Shown here: positions 25,015 to 33,299 of the stretch, one piece after another
Layout: the number at the start of each line of letters is the position of its first letter
Position numbering within the stretch: position 1 is the stretch's first letter
Source: SAR92 clade bacterium H231
Lineage (GTDB): Bacteria > Pseudomonadota > Gammaproteobacteria > Pseudomonadales > Porticoccaceae
Length of the DNA: 64,000 nt
Direction: 5' to 3'
Assembly: GCA_025153775.1 (NCBI GenBank)
Contig: JAOALC010000003.1
Coordinates: 434,001-498,000, forward strand
Notes under the pieces: generated by a model
The model's database searches: none
What the model was told of the DNA's origin: nothing
The model's input: only the letters and a program-made list of their open reading frames with translations
Position numbers and translations under genes: made by a program

Positions 25015-27165
25015 TTAGAACTTACCGTAGTAACCTTCTTTAAGCGCGTCGAACAGGTTGGCCGCTGTGTGGGTTTCGCCATCGTATTCAACTTCTTCGT
25101 TGCCCTTGAATTCAACGGTTGAGCCGTCTTCCAAGTTGAAGCTGTAGGTGGTGTTTTCCAAATCTTTCTCGGTGACCAGTACGCCCTGGAAGGCCTCTGG
25201 GTTAAAGCGGAAAGTGGTACATCCTTTAAGACCTTTTTCGGCGGCGTAGAGATAGATATCTTTAAAGTCTTCGTAATCGCAGTCGGTTGGGACATTGATG
25301 GTTTTGGAGATTGAAGAATCTACCCACTTCTGTGCTGCTGCCTGAATATCCACATGGGCTCTGGGCACAATATTCTCAGAGCTCATAAAGTAGTCGGGCA
25401 GTGCCTCTTCTTCGCTGGTGCCGTAGGGCATAGCTTTCTCATTAATAAGAGTGCGATAGGCCAGCAGCTCATAGGAGAACACATCGACTTTCTCTTTGGA
25501 CTTCTTGCCTTCGCGAATTACATTGCGCGAGTAGTGGTGCGCAAAGCTTGGCTCAATACCGTTACTCACGTTATTGGCCAGAGACAGAGAGATGGTGCCT
25601 GTGGGCGCAATGGAAGAGTGGTGGCTAAAACGACAGCCCTCTTCGACCAGTGACTCAACCAGCTCTGGGGCTACAGAGGCAACGTTCTGCATATAGCGGC
25701 TGTACTTGGCCATCAGTACCTTGCCTTTAAGTTTGTCGCCGACTTTGATGCCGTCTTGGGCCATCTCTGGCTGCTTGAACAGCATGGCGGCTGTGACTTC
25801 AAACTCGTCTTCCATAATTGGCGCCGGGCCCTTCTCGCGAGACAGGTGCAGGCCAGCTTTAAGGCCGGATACCGCCATATCGCGAGCCACGCGCTCGGTA
25901 AACTCCAGTGAATCCTGCTCGCCATACTTCATGCGCAGCATGGTGATGGTGGAGCCCAGACCCAGGAAGCCCATGCCGTGACGGCGCTTGTATTCGATCT
26001 CTTTGCGCTGGCCATCCAGAGGCAGGCCATTGATCTCAACTACGTTGTCCAGCATACGGGTAAATACTTCAACCACTTCGGCGTACTCGTCCCAGTCGAA
26101 GTAAGCGTCTTCGGTGAACGGGTTGCGCACAAATTTGGTCAGGTTAACTGAACCCAGCAGGCAGCTGCCGTAAGGAGGCAGTGGCTGCTCGCCACAGGGG
26201 TTGGTGGCTCGAATATCTTCGCAGAACCAGTTGTTGTTATTTTTGTTGACCTGGTCGATCAGAATAAAACCGGGCTCTGCATAGTCGTAGGTGGACGACA
26301 TAATGGCGTTCCACAGTTTCTGTGCACGAATAGTCTCGTAGATACGACAGGCCACTAGGCCTTCTTCGTTGCTGGTGTAGCCGTCAGTAGTGGGGAATGG
26401 CTTCCAGACTACATTGTCGCCCTTAAGGTCGAGGCCACCTTCGATTTCTTTGCTGCTGATTGGGAAGGTCAGATCCCAGTCGCTATCGGAGCGCACAGCT
26501 TCAATAAATTCTTCGGTGATCAGTAGTGACAGATTGAACTGACGCAGGCGACCGTCTTCACGCTTGGCGCGCACAAAATCAAAGACATCTGGGTGGCTTA
26601 CGTCAAAGGTAGCCATCTGAGCGCCACGACGGCCACCGGCAGATGACACGGTGAAACACATCTTGTCGTAGATATCCATAAAGGACAGGGGGCCAGAGGT
26701 ATAGGCACCGGCACCAGACACATAGGCACCTTTGGGGCGCAGTGTGGAGAATTCGTAACCAATACCACAGCCAGCCTTGAGTGTTAGGCCAGCTTCCAGA
26801 TTGCGTTCCAGAATGCCCTGCATGGAATCTGGCACTATGCCGGACACTGTGCAGTTAATAGTAGAGGTGGCAGGCTTGTATGCCTGAGCGCCAGCGTTGG
26901 AGATAATACGTCCCGCCGGAATAGCGCCATGCTGAAGAGCCCAGACAAATTTTTCCTGCCATTCTTTGCGCTTTTCTTTGCTCTCGACATCGGAGAGAGC
27001 CTTGGCCACACGCATATAGGTGGCGTTGATATCTTTATCAACTGGCTGCTCGTTCTTGTCTTTGAGGCGATATTTTTTATCCCAGATATCCAGAGAGGCA
27101 TCTTGCATCTCGATTTCTTGGGTAGCTTTGGTTGGCTTTACGGTTTTTAGTCTGGTTGCACTCAT
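25015..27165 (-). CDS. nrdJa: Adenosylcobalamin-dependent ribonucleotide reductase, NrdJa catalytic subunit
   Basis: A 716-residue class II ribonucleotide reductase catalytic chain. The radical-site motif NPCGEQPLPPYGSCLLGSVN is present near residue 322, with AGCGIGYEF near 135, INCTVSGIVPDSMQG near 107 and SIAPTGTISL near 545. It reduces ribonucleotides using adenosylcobalamin and needs no oxygen-dependent radical. The first 20 residues (VKPTKATQEIEMQDASLD) are a short N-terminal extension without an ATP cone. Upstream on the minus strand, 150-200 bases before the start, are two phased NrdR-like boxes. Its B12 need matches the B12-dependent mutase in this window. Confidence 0.94.
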   Translation of the reverse strand: MSATRLKTVKPTKATQEIEMQDASLDIWDKKYRLKDKNEQPVDKDINATYMRVAKALSDVESKEKRKEWQEKFVWALQHGAIPAGRIISNAGAQAYKPATSTINCTVSGIVPDSMQGILERNLEAGLTLKAGCGIGYEFSTLRPKGAYVSGAGAYTSGPLSFMDIYDKMCFTVSSAGGRRGAQMATFDVSHPDVFDFVRAKREDGRLRQFNLSLLITEEFIEAVRSDSDWDLTFPISSKEIEGGLDLKGDNVVWKPFPTTDGYTSNEEGLVACRIYETIRAQKLWNAIMSSTYDYAEPGFILIDQVNKNNNNWFCEDIRATNPCGEQPLPPYGSCLLGSVNLTKFVRNPFTEDAYFDWDEYAEVVEVFTRMLDNVVEINGLPLDGQRKEIEYKRRHGMGFLGLGSTITMLRMKYGEQDSLEFTERVARDMAVSGLKAGLHLSREKGPAPIMEDEFEVTAAMLFKQPEMAQDGIKVGDKLKGKVLMAKYSRYMQNVASVAPELVESLVEEGCRFSHHSSIAPTGTISLSLANNVSNGIEPSFAHHYSRNVIREGKKSKEKVDVFSYELLAYRTLINEKAMPYGTSEEEALPDYFMSSENIVPRAHVDIQAAAQKWVDSSISKTINVPTDCDYEDFKDIYLYAAEKGLKGCTTFRFNPEAFQGVLVTEKDLENTTYSFNLEDGSTVEFKGNEEVEYDGETHTAANLFDALKEGYYGKF

Positions 27166-27692
27166 TACATGACCTTTAGTTCGTTCTATCTTAATTTTAG
27201 TCGTTTAAAACAATTCGTTTAGTTTCTGGTTGAGGTTTTGCCCTGATGCACAAGACTACAGTCTGGCGGCCTCAACTTTTTGTTATTATTTTCAGAGGAA
27301 AACGCAGAAGAGTGTATCCTACATTTTGTGTCATGCAAGCATTAATCCACTATATATAGTGGTTTTTCCCAAATTAGCCCTAAAAAGCTGCTGTCAAGCC
27401 ATTGCAAAACTTGTGGATAAATCCCTGTACTCTAGGTGGTTATTGAGGTGCAGCTAAAAACTGACCACTGGGTTTAAACCGGTCATAGTTTTCCTCCGTA
27501 CAGCTAAAAAGAAACATTTTTTAACTCACCATTTTGGTGCGTTTTTTGCGCCTGAAAATTGACATTTAGGTGCTGGGTTAAGGGATGATTGTTGTACCTG
27601 TAGGGTGACTTGGCTAAAATGGTCGCCTTTCTAAGACCACCTGCATGAGGACTCCCTAAGATGGAGAAATCTGCGATCTGCTGAGGCAATTA
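27166..27692. other. Divergent nrdJa-trpB intergenic region
   Basis: This 527-base gap holds the NrdR-like boxes for nrdJa and the promoter of trpB. A TTGACA at 27559-27564 could be a -35 for trpB, but no good -10 follows at the right distance. CAGCTAAAAA occurs twice (about 27452 and 27502). I see no trp leader peptide with consecutive Trp codons, no cobalamin riboswitch and no gene. Confidence 0.5.
27316..27362 (-). promoter_or_regulatory. Two NrdR-like boxes upstream of nrdJa
   Basis: CCACTATATATAGTGG at 27347-27362 is a perfect 16-bp palindrome close to the NrdR box consensus (acaCWATATATWGtgt). ATCCTACATTTTGTGT at 27316-27331 matches the consensus at about 12 of 16 positions. Their centres are 31 bp apart, the spacing typical of paired NrdR boxes. 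They lie 150-200 bases upstream of the nrdJa start. The nrdR gene itself is not in the window. Confidence 0.7.
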
Positions 27693-28952
27693 ATGGATAT
27701 TTTTGATTTCTCCGATGGCCGCGAGGGCTACTATGGGGAATATGGCGGTGTTTTTCTGCCTGAGATTTTACATGCCACTATTGAGGAGCTGCTCGAGTGC
27801 TTCCGCGAATGTAAAGCAGACCCCAAATTTTGGCAGGACTATGTGTCCCTGTTGCAGAACTACTCTGGCCGCCCTACGCCGGTTACCTACCTTGAGAATC
27901 TCAGCCGTGAGCTGGGTGGTGCTCAGATCTATGTAAAGCGCGATGACCTCAACCACACTGGCTCCCACAAGGTAAACAATGTGATGGGTCAGGGCCTGCT
28001 GACACAGCGACTGGGCAAGAAGCGTGTGATCGCCGAGACAGGTGCTGGACAGCATGGTTTTGCCACCGCCACCATGGCGGCCAAATTTGGCTTTGACTGC
28101 AAGATTTATATGGGTGCAGTAGATGTGGCCCGACAGCGCCCCAATGTGTTCTGGATGGAGAATCTGGGAGCCGAGGTTATTGCGGTTGAAGATGGCCAGA
28201 AGACGTTAAAAGATGCGGTGAATGAATGCATGCGTGACTGGGTCACCAATATGGCCGACACTCATTATATTCTGGGTACTGCCTGTGGCCCGCACCCGTT
28301 TCCGGAAATGGTTAGCTGGTTCCAATCCATTATTGGTATGGAGGCCCGTGAGCAAATCGTGGCCCAGACCGGGCGTCTGCCCAATAGAGTCTATGCCTGT
28401 GTGGGCGGTGGCTCTAATGCCATGGGCCTGTTCCAGGGGTTCTTCGATGAACCCAATGTGGAACTGATTGGCTGTGAAGCCGGCGGTGAGGGTGTGGGCT
28501 CCTATATGCACTCGGCGCGTCTGGCCTACGATGACGCCAGTGTGGGTGTGGCTCAGGGTTATAAAACCTATTTCCTACAGAATGATGAAGGCAATATGAG
28601 CGAGACCCACTCTGTTGCTGCTGGTCTGGACTATATTGGTGTGAACCCGATTTTTTCTTATCTCCACGATCAGGGCAAGGTGCGTTTTGAAGCGGCCACT
28701 GATGCGGAAGTCAAAGAGACCTTAAAGTTGACCATGCGTACTGAGGGCCTGATTCCGGCGCTGGAGAGTACCCATGGTTTTGTGGTGGCACTAAAAGAAG
28801 CAGCCACCATGGCCAAGGATGAGATTGTGCTGGTCAATATGTCCGGTCGAGGCGATAAGGATATCTTTACCATTGCCGATGCACTGGACGACGCCAAGTG
28901 GAAGTCATTTATTTGCGGCAAAGCGGACCAGTACCGCGCGGAGAAAAAATAA
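27693..28952 (+). CDS. trpB: Tryptophan synthase beta chain (divergent type)
   Basis: A 419-residue PLP enzyme joining indole and serine. PLP lysine motif HTGSHKVNN (usual HTGAHKINN), the catalytic ETGAGQHGFATAT, GGGSNAMG phosphate loop and HSVAAGLDYIGVNP are all present. Several positions differ from common TrpB: EYGGVFLPE for EFGGRYVPE, GVAQGYKTYFLQND for the usual GxLHG segment, and PALESTHGF for PALESxHA. The start has TGAGG upstream (about 27681) in preference to earlier codons. The trpA ATG overlaps its stop by one base. No other trp genes are adjacent. It could be the only or a second trpB of the cell. Confidence 0.9.
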   Translation: MDIFDFSDGREGYYGEYGGVFLPEILHATIEELLECFRECKADPKFWQDYVSLLQNYSGRPTPVTYLENLSRELGGAQIYVKRDDLNHTGSHKVNNVMGQGLLTQRLGKKRVIAETGAGQHGFATATMAAKFGFDCKIYMGAVDVARQRPNVFWMENLGAEVIAVEDGQKTLKDAVNECMRDWVTNMADTHYILGTACGPHPFPEMVSWFQSIIGMEAREQIVAQTGRLPNRVYACVGGGSNAMGLFQGFFDEPNVELIGCEAGGEGVGSYMHSARLAYDDASVGVAQGYKTYFLQNDEGNMSETHSVAAGLDYIGVNPIFSYLHDQGKVRFEAATDAEVKETLKLTMRTEGLIPALESTHGFVVALKEAATMAKDEIVLVNMSGRGDKDIFTIADALDDAKWKSFICGKADQYRAEKK

Positions 28953-29719
28953 TGGGCTTGGAAGCTTTTATAGCAGAGCGCAAGCAGGACAAAGATTTGC
29001 TGGTCATGGCCCATGTGGTCTGTGGCTACCCCTCCTTCGAAGACAATATGCAGGAGCTGGAGATTATGGCCGAGGCCGGTGTGGATCTGGTTGAACTGCA
29101 GTTTCCCTTCTCTGAGCCCAGCGCCGATGGCCCGCTGTTTGTGCGCGCCAACGAGCAGTCATTAAAGGCCGGCACCACGGTGGACCAGTGCTTTGAGTTT
29201 ATGGCCAAGGTCAGTGCCCGTTTCCCATTTAAGGTATTGATGATGGGTTACTACAACACAGTCTTTAAAATGGGCGAAGAGCTGTTTGTGCAGCGCCTTA
29301 GAGAGGCCGGTGGCGTAGGCTATATTTTGCCGGATCTGCCGGTGGAAGAGTCGGCCAACCTGCACCAGCTATCTGCTGATGCTGGCATTGAACCAATTAT
29401 TCTTATGACCCCCACCAGCAGCGATAAGCGCCTGGCCCAGTTGGGTGCCGCCAGCCGCGGCATGGTTTATGCCGTGGCCCGCAAGGGCGTGACCGGTTCC
29501 AAGACCAATATGGGTGATGATGTGATTGCTCTAATTGATCGCTGCCGCCAGCACACCAATGTGCCCATTGGTGTTGGTTTTGGCATTACCAGCAAGGCGG
29601 ATATGGACTTTTTGCGCGGTTCTGCCGATCTGGCCATTGTGGGTACAGCGGCCCTGCAGACCTGGGAGGATTCCGGGGCTGAGGGGTTGAAAGCTTTCTT
29701 TGCAGATTTGCTCGCCTAG
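28952..29719 (+). CDS. trpA: Tryptophan synthase alpha chain (divergent type)
   Basis: A 255-residue TIM-barrel protein that releases indole from indole-glycerol phosphate. I start at ATG 28952, which overlaps the trpB stop (TAATG); the frame extends upstream inside trpB but that part is not TrpA-like. The catalytic Glu of VELQFPFSEP and the Asp of SADGP are both kept, although the motif (usually ELGxPFSDPxADGP) is altered. GYILPDLPVEE and the ARKGVTGSKTNM loop (usually SRxGVTG) follow, with GVGFGIT and VGTAALQTWED near the end. The length is slightly short for the family (about 265). It forms the channelled complex with TrpB. Confidence 0.9.
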   Translation: MGLEAFIAERKQDKDLLVMAHVVCGYPSFEDNMQELEIMAEAGVDLVELQFPFSEPSADGPLFVRANEQSLKAGTTVDQCFEFMAKVSARFPFKVLMMGYYNTVFKMGEELFVQRLREAGGVGYILPDLPVEESANLHQLSADAGIEPIILMTPTSSDKRLAQLGAASRGMVYAVARKGVTGSKTNMGDDVIALIDRCRQHTNVPIGVGFGITSKADMDFLRGSADLAIVGTAALQTWEDSGAEGLKAFFADLLA

Positions 29720-29731
29720 CGCCCCGCGCCC

Positions 29732-29760
29732 TGTCATTCTGAGCCCAGTTAAGAATCTTT
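29732..29760. repeat. Half copy of the GTCATTCTGAGC repeat at the trpA/PpiC convergence
   Basis: TGTCATTCTGAGC followed by AAGAATCTTT matches one arm of the dispersed element. It overlaps the last three codons and stop of the minus-strand isomerase gene, so the repeat has supplied that protein's C-terminal residues. Confidence 0.4.
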
Positions 29761-30519
29761 AAGCAGTTTTGCTCTAGTTTGGTCGGCAACAGTATAGCGC
29801 CAGTCATTGATAACCTGAGATCGCACTGAGTCTAAATCTGGGATATCGCCCAGCACCGCATTGTCTATGCAAACCAGGTGCACGCCATGGATTGAGGCTA
29901 TGGGATCTGTCCAGCAGGGCAGGCTCTGGGGGTTGTCTAGCACCTGCGCCAGCAGCTTTTCTGAGAAGTTGCTGCCAAATTCCTGATCAATCTTATCTGC
30001 TGACTTTAGACCGTAGCTGCGCTGCAGATCACTGCTATCGCCGCTTGGCATTTGACCCTGGGCAATTGCCAGCAGTGCCTGCTCGGCTTTTTGATAGGCC
30101 TGACCGCCATGCTTTGTGCGGCTAAATAGTATTTGGCTAAAGCTGAATTTTGAGGCTTGGCGATAGTCTGCCTGATGGGCCTGATAAAATTCTGTCAGTT
30201 CCTGCTCTGTGGGTTGGCGCAATGTGGTGACATTTTTAGTTAGGCCGGCGAGCTTGGCTTCCATGGCTTCAATATCTATTGGCTGATCAATATCTGGGCC
30301 CATACCTTCGGTGGCTGGCGCCTGTTCGCCGAATAGATTGAGTTGGATACGCTCTTCCAATGCTGCTATCTCAGGCAGATTCTGTCGGTTGGCATCCCAG
30401 TCTTTTTGGCTGGGGCCATTGTTTAGGGGGAGCTGCCAGCTTATGGTTAAGCCGATCACTATTATCAGGGCTATAACCAGCAGCTGTTTAAATGAGGGCT
30501 TTGCAAAGGGTTTTGTCAT
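29749..30519 (-). CDS. Membrane-anchored PpiC/SurA-type peptidyl-prolyl isomerase
   Basis: A 256-residue protein with one N-terminal membrane segment (residues about 12-30, LLVIALIIVIGLTISWQL) and a periplasmic domain. Residues about 120-215 fit a parvulin-type rotamase (KFSFSQILFSRTKHGGQAYQ .. GDSSDLQRSYGL .. QEFGSNFSEKLLAQV), which speeds proline isomerisation in folding envelope proteins. The central region with PTEQELTEFYQAHQADYRQA is the usual SurA/PpiD linker helix. It lies 14 bases after the M48 protease gene and is probably the last gene of the large envelope operon, where it may help fold the secreted parts. The last codons lie in a repeat. Confidence 0.78.
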   Translation of the reverse strand: MTKPFAKPSFKQLLVIALIIVIGLTISWQLPLNNGPSQKDWDANRQNLPEIAALEERIQLNLFGEQAPATEGMGPDIDQPIDIEAMEAKLAGLTKNVTTLRQPTEQELTEFYQAHQADYRQASKFSFSQILFSRTKHGGQAYQKAEQALLAIAQGQMPSGDSSDLQRSYGLKSADKIDQEFGSNFSEKLLAQVLDNPQSLPCWTDPIASIHGVHLVCIDNAVLGDIPDLDSVRSQVINDWRYTVADQTRAKLLKDS

Positions 30520-30533
30520 GGGGCTATGGCAAC

Positions 30534-31952
30534 CTAGCGCTTAAAAATTTTAATCCATTGGCCAGCTACGGGCTCACCACTGGGATACAGACCATTAATT
30601 ATACGCAGGTCTTCGATATCTGTGGCGCTTAACTTAAGGGCTTTGGCCAGACCGGCAAAGGTGGTGGCGCTGGTAGCCCGGACATATTGAACGCGCTGGG
30701 GTCGCTGACCCTGAATCTCGCGGCTGGAGATAGGGCGAAAGGTATTGATGGAGGCGAGAAATGATTTATCGGTTTCCACAAAGTTTGCTGGGTCTTTCAC
30801 TTCGCCGCTAAATAGGTAGGCATTGAGTTTGTAGTAGATTACGGCGATTCTGCTATCGGAGGAGCCCTGGGTGCCGGGCAAAATGCCGGTAAAGCCTTTG
30901 AGGCGCGCCGGTGCTATGACTTTGCCCTCTCTAAGTTGCGACACTTTTAGATAGTTGTACAGATATTCTTCTGGGCTCTGGGCGGTTCGGGCTATGGGCT
31001 GAACTCGCAGTATGGCGCTTTTATCTTCCGGTGAGGCACTAATCAGAGACTGGGGATCTGCACTGTCCTGCACCCAGTCAGTGGGGAAGTCGATGCGCAC
31101 CCGGCGCTGCATATCTGAGAAGCGCTCGGGCTTTTGTTCTTTGGCGAGAAAGTTTTCTCCCCATACCAGACCATTGGTCAGCTCGCGATATCGCTCTGCG
31201 CCACTGTCTCTGCTAACTTCGGCCTTAAAGGCATTGGCTTTGGTCACCACGGTGCGCAGGCGGCTATCATTGCGTGGGTGGCTGGCGAAAATACCATGGT
31301 AGGTCTGCTTGGAGGCTCCGCGAGATTTTGCCCGCTGTTTTTGCAGTGACTCGTAGTCTTTCATTATAGATAGCATGCTGATCATTTCACTGGGGGCATA
31401 ACCCAGCTTGGCCATATATTCGGCGCCGGCTTCGTCGGCCTCTAGTTCGTTGCGTCGGCCATGGCCTTTGATCAATGAGTTGGCGTAGGCCATGCCGGCC
31501 TCATAGACTTCATTGCTGCCCGACAGCACCGCGGCTATGGTGGATAGAATCTTGGCTCCTGTGGCCTGGCCCTCCTGGCCGCGAACATGGTTGCGGGTAA
31601 TATGGCCTACCTCGTGGGCCAGCACCGAGACCAGCTGAGCTTCGTTGCTTACATAGTTAAGTAGGCCGCGGTTGACATAGATGTAGTTATCTCTGGTGGC
31701 GAACGCATTGAGATCTGGTGAGTCCAGCAGAGTAAAGATAAATTTTTCGCCGGCCATCTCTGACTGGGCCACCACCTCTTCGCCTAGTTTAACTATATAG
31801 GCCTGGAGTTTTTCATCTTCATAAATATCTGTGCTCTCAAGCACTTCTTTATAAATTTCCTCGCCGGTCACCGCCCCATAGGCACTGGCTGGCAACAGCC
31901 CGATCAGGGCTGCCAGAAGCAAGGTGGACAGTGGCGCATTGAATTTTCGCAT
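30534..31952 (-). CDS. M48 family periplasmic metalloprotease with C-terminal LysM-like segment
   Basis: A 472-residue secreted protease. Residues 1-26 are a signal peptide ending PASAYGA. The zinc site HEVGH is at residues 113-117 with the third ligand region EADEAGAEYMAKLGY near 170; this is the BepA/YggG-type arrangement. Residues about 260-400 form an unassigned domain (RVRIDFPTDWVQDSADPQSL), and the end (SATTFAGLAKALKLSATDIE .. GEPVAGQWIKIFK) resembles a LysM-like or tail-binding fold. Such proteases clear or process outer-membrane proteins. It follows two lipoprotein genes by 12 bases and precedes the PpiC gene by 14, all on the minus strand. Confidence 0.88.
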   Translation of the reverse strand: MRKFNAPLSTLLLAALIGLLPASAYGAVTGEEIYKEVLESTDIYEDEKLQAYIVKLGEEVVAQSEMAGEKFIFTLLDSPDLNAFATRDNYIYVNRGLLNYVSNEAQLVSVLAHEVGHITRNHVRGQEGQATGAKILSTIAAVLSGSNEVYEAGMAYANSLIKGHGRRNELEADEAGAEYMAKLGYAPSEMISMLSIMKDYESLQKQRAKSRGASKQTYHGIFASHPRNDSRLRTVVTKANAFKAEVSRDSGAERYRELTNGLVWGENFLAKEQKPERFSDMQRRVRIDFPTDWVQDSADPQSLISASPEDKSAILRVQPIARTAQSPEEYLYNYLKVSQLREGKVIAPARLKGFTGILPGTQGSSDSRIAVIYYKLNAYLFSGEVKDPANFVETDKSFLASINTFRPISSREIQGQRPQRVQYVRATSATTFAGLAKALKLSATDIEDLRIINGLYPSGEPVAGQWIKIFKR

Positions 31953-31964
31953 AGGGCCTAGGTA

Positions 31965-32660
31965 TCAGGGGTTCTCTGGAGATGAGAAAAAGGATTTGAG
32001 CTGGTTGCCCAGGCTGGTGCAGGCATCATTTTTTACCGGGGTCAGCAATGGTATGGGTGCCACGGCACCGATTAAATAGGAAGTGCCCTCGGAGTCTACC
32101 CGCAGACGGCCCATTTCCTGAAGGTTGGTCATATCCCAGACTATGGCTTCGTAGACAGAGAGTTTGTCCCACTGGGCAAAACCAAAGCAGCCACCGCCGC
32201 CTGGGCCTATGGCACAGCTAATGGAGCCGCCCTGGTCAAGAGTTTCTGTTGAGCCATCGAGCCATACCAGATAGCGCACAGACTGCTGGTCCACCTGGCC
32301 CTTAATCAATGGGTCTTGCATAAGTCTTTTTAGACGCGGCAAGCCTTTGGGTGCGGTGCGCGGCTCAAACCAGGGATAGATGGAGTCTATAAACTGCTGC
32401 TCTGGCACCACGCCAATATCTGCACCTTGCATGCGCTTGGCCACGCAGTTTATAAATTCCCGGTCGGTCTCATAATGGCCTGCATCGCGGCGGCCCAGCA
32501 CCACGACCCGCTCGTCGGCATTGAGGTCAATGGCTTCGCCGCTGGGACGGTACTCATCAATGGTAGTGGTTGCACTGCAGCCAGCTAGAATACTAGCTAG
32601 CACCAATACTGAGCTCAGTTTGGATATAGGGTTAAGGCTGGGTTTAATGGTAGGTTTCAT
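31965..32660 (-). CDS. Lipoprotein of unknown family (operon gene)
   Basis: A 231-residue predicted lipoprotein: N-terminal positively charged region, hydrophobic core and lipobox LASILAGC near residue 28. The mature part includes VVVLGRRDAGHYETDREFIN, CVAKRM and a glycine-rich CAIGPGGGGCFGFAQW loop, with four cysteines that could form disulfides. Residue Asp is not at position +2 (it is Ser), so outer-membrane sorting is expected. I do not recognise a functional family. Its start overlaps the stop of the preceding lipoprotein gene by 4 bases (ATGA), and the M48 gene follows 12 bases on. Confidence 0.7.
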   Translation of the reverse strand: MKPTIKPSLNPISKLSSVLVLASILAGCSATTTIDEYRPSGEAIDLNADERVVVLGRRDAGHYETDREFINCVAKRMQGADIGVVPEQQFIDSIYPWFEPRTAPKGLPRLKRLMQDPLIKGQVDQQSVRYLVWLDGSTETLDQGGSISCAIGPGGGGCFGFAQWDKLSVYEAIVWDMTNLQEMGRLRVDSEGTSYLIGAVAPIPLLTPVKNDACTSLGNQLKSFFSSPENP

Positions 32661-33286
32661 TTTGACTCCTCCAATATCTGCTGTTCCATCATCCAGCCAT
32701 AGATGGCGGGGATGCGGTAGAAGTCGAGCATAAGTTTGGCCCCGGCATCGCGCAGGGCAATAACAGCGGCCTCTTCTATAGCACTGGATTTGGAGGCCAT
32801 AAAGGCGTCTGGCGTTTTGCCATAGGCGGGCATAAACCAGCTGTCGATAGTTTCGCCGTCGACGCTCTTTATCTCCAGATTATATTTAATCCAGACTTCG
32901 AACACATTGAGATAGTTGTCGGAGGGGGTGGACACCTGTACCTCGCGGATGGACGGAATAATAACCAGCTTATGGTCACCACTGACCGCCTCTGGGTCGC
33001 TGACAAATTCCACGTCGTCAAACAGGCCATTAAAGGCATTGCTCAGCAGTTTGACCTGGGCAGTACCCAGGTCGATAACAGTTTTTTTGTTGGGCTGGGC
33101 GATATAGTTGGAGAAGCTCTCATCGAATACTATGCTGGCGGACACCGGTTTCGGCTCTGACAGCACAGTGGGAAAATCGCTGGTAACCTGCACTGAGGCT
33201 GAGGAACTACAACCACTGAGAATACCCACTAGCAGCAGCGCGGCTATGGGTTTTATTGCTGTTTTATTAAATAATTTTTTTAACAT
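32657..33286 (-). CDS. Lipoprotein of unknown family (operon gene)
   Basis: A 209-residue predicted lipoprotein with lipobox VGILSGC near residue 26 and Ser at +2. The mature domain has the pattern VIDLGTAQVKLLSNAFNGLF followed by LVIIPSIREVQVSTP and VFEVWIKYNLEIKSVDGE, reminiscent of small auxiliary lipoproteins of envelope transport systems in which a central beta sheet carries a conserved G-x-A-x-V helix. No enzymatic motif is seen. It lies 13 bases after the second vWA gene and overlaps the next lipoprotein gene by 4 bases, so it is a product of the same transcript and probably an outer-membrane partner of the inner-membrane complex. Confidence 0.7.
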   Translation of the reverse strand: MLKKLFNKTAIKPIAALLLVGILSGCSSSASVQVTSDFPTVLSEPKPVSASIVFDESFSNYIAQPNKKTVIDLGTAQVKLLSNAFNGLFDDVEFVSDPEAVSGDHKLVIIPSIREVQVSTPSDNYLNVFEVWIKYNLEIKSVDGETIDSWFMPAYGKTPDAFMASKSSAIEEAAVIALRDAGAKLMLDFYRIPAIYGWMMEQQILEESK

Positions 33287-33299
33287 AATTTTAATTCCC

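Noticed and set aside
27166-27692. Cobalamin riboswitch upstream of nrdJa
   Set aside because: No B12-box-like conserved stretch or multi-stem fold is visible. The notable signals there are NrdR-like boxes.
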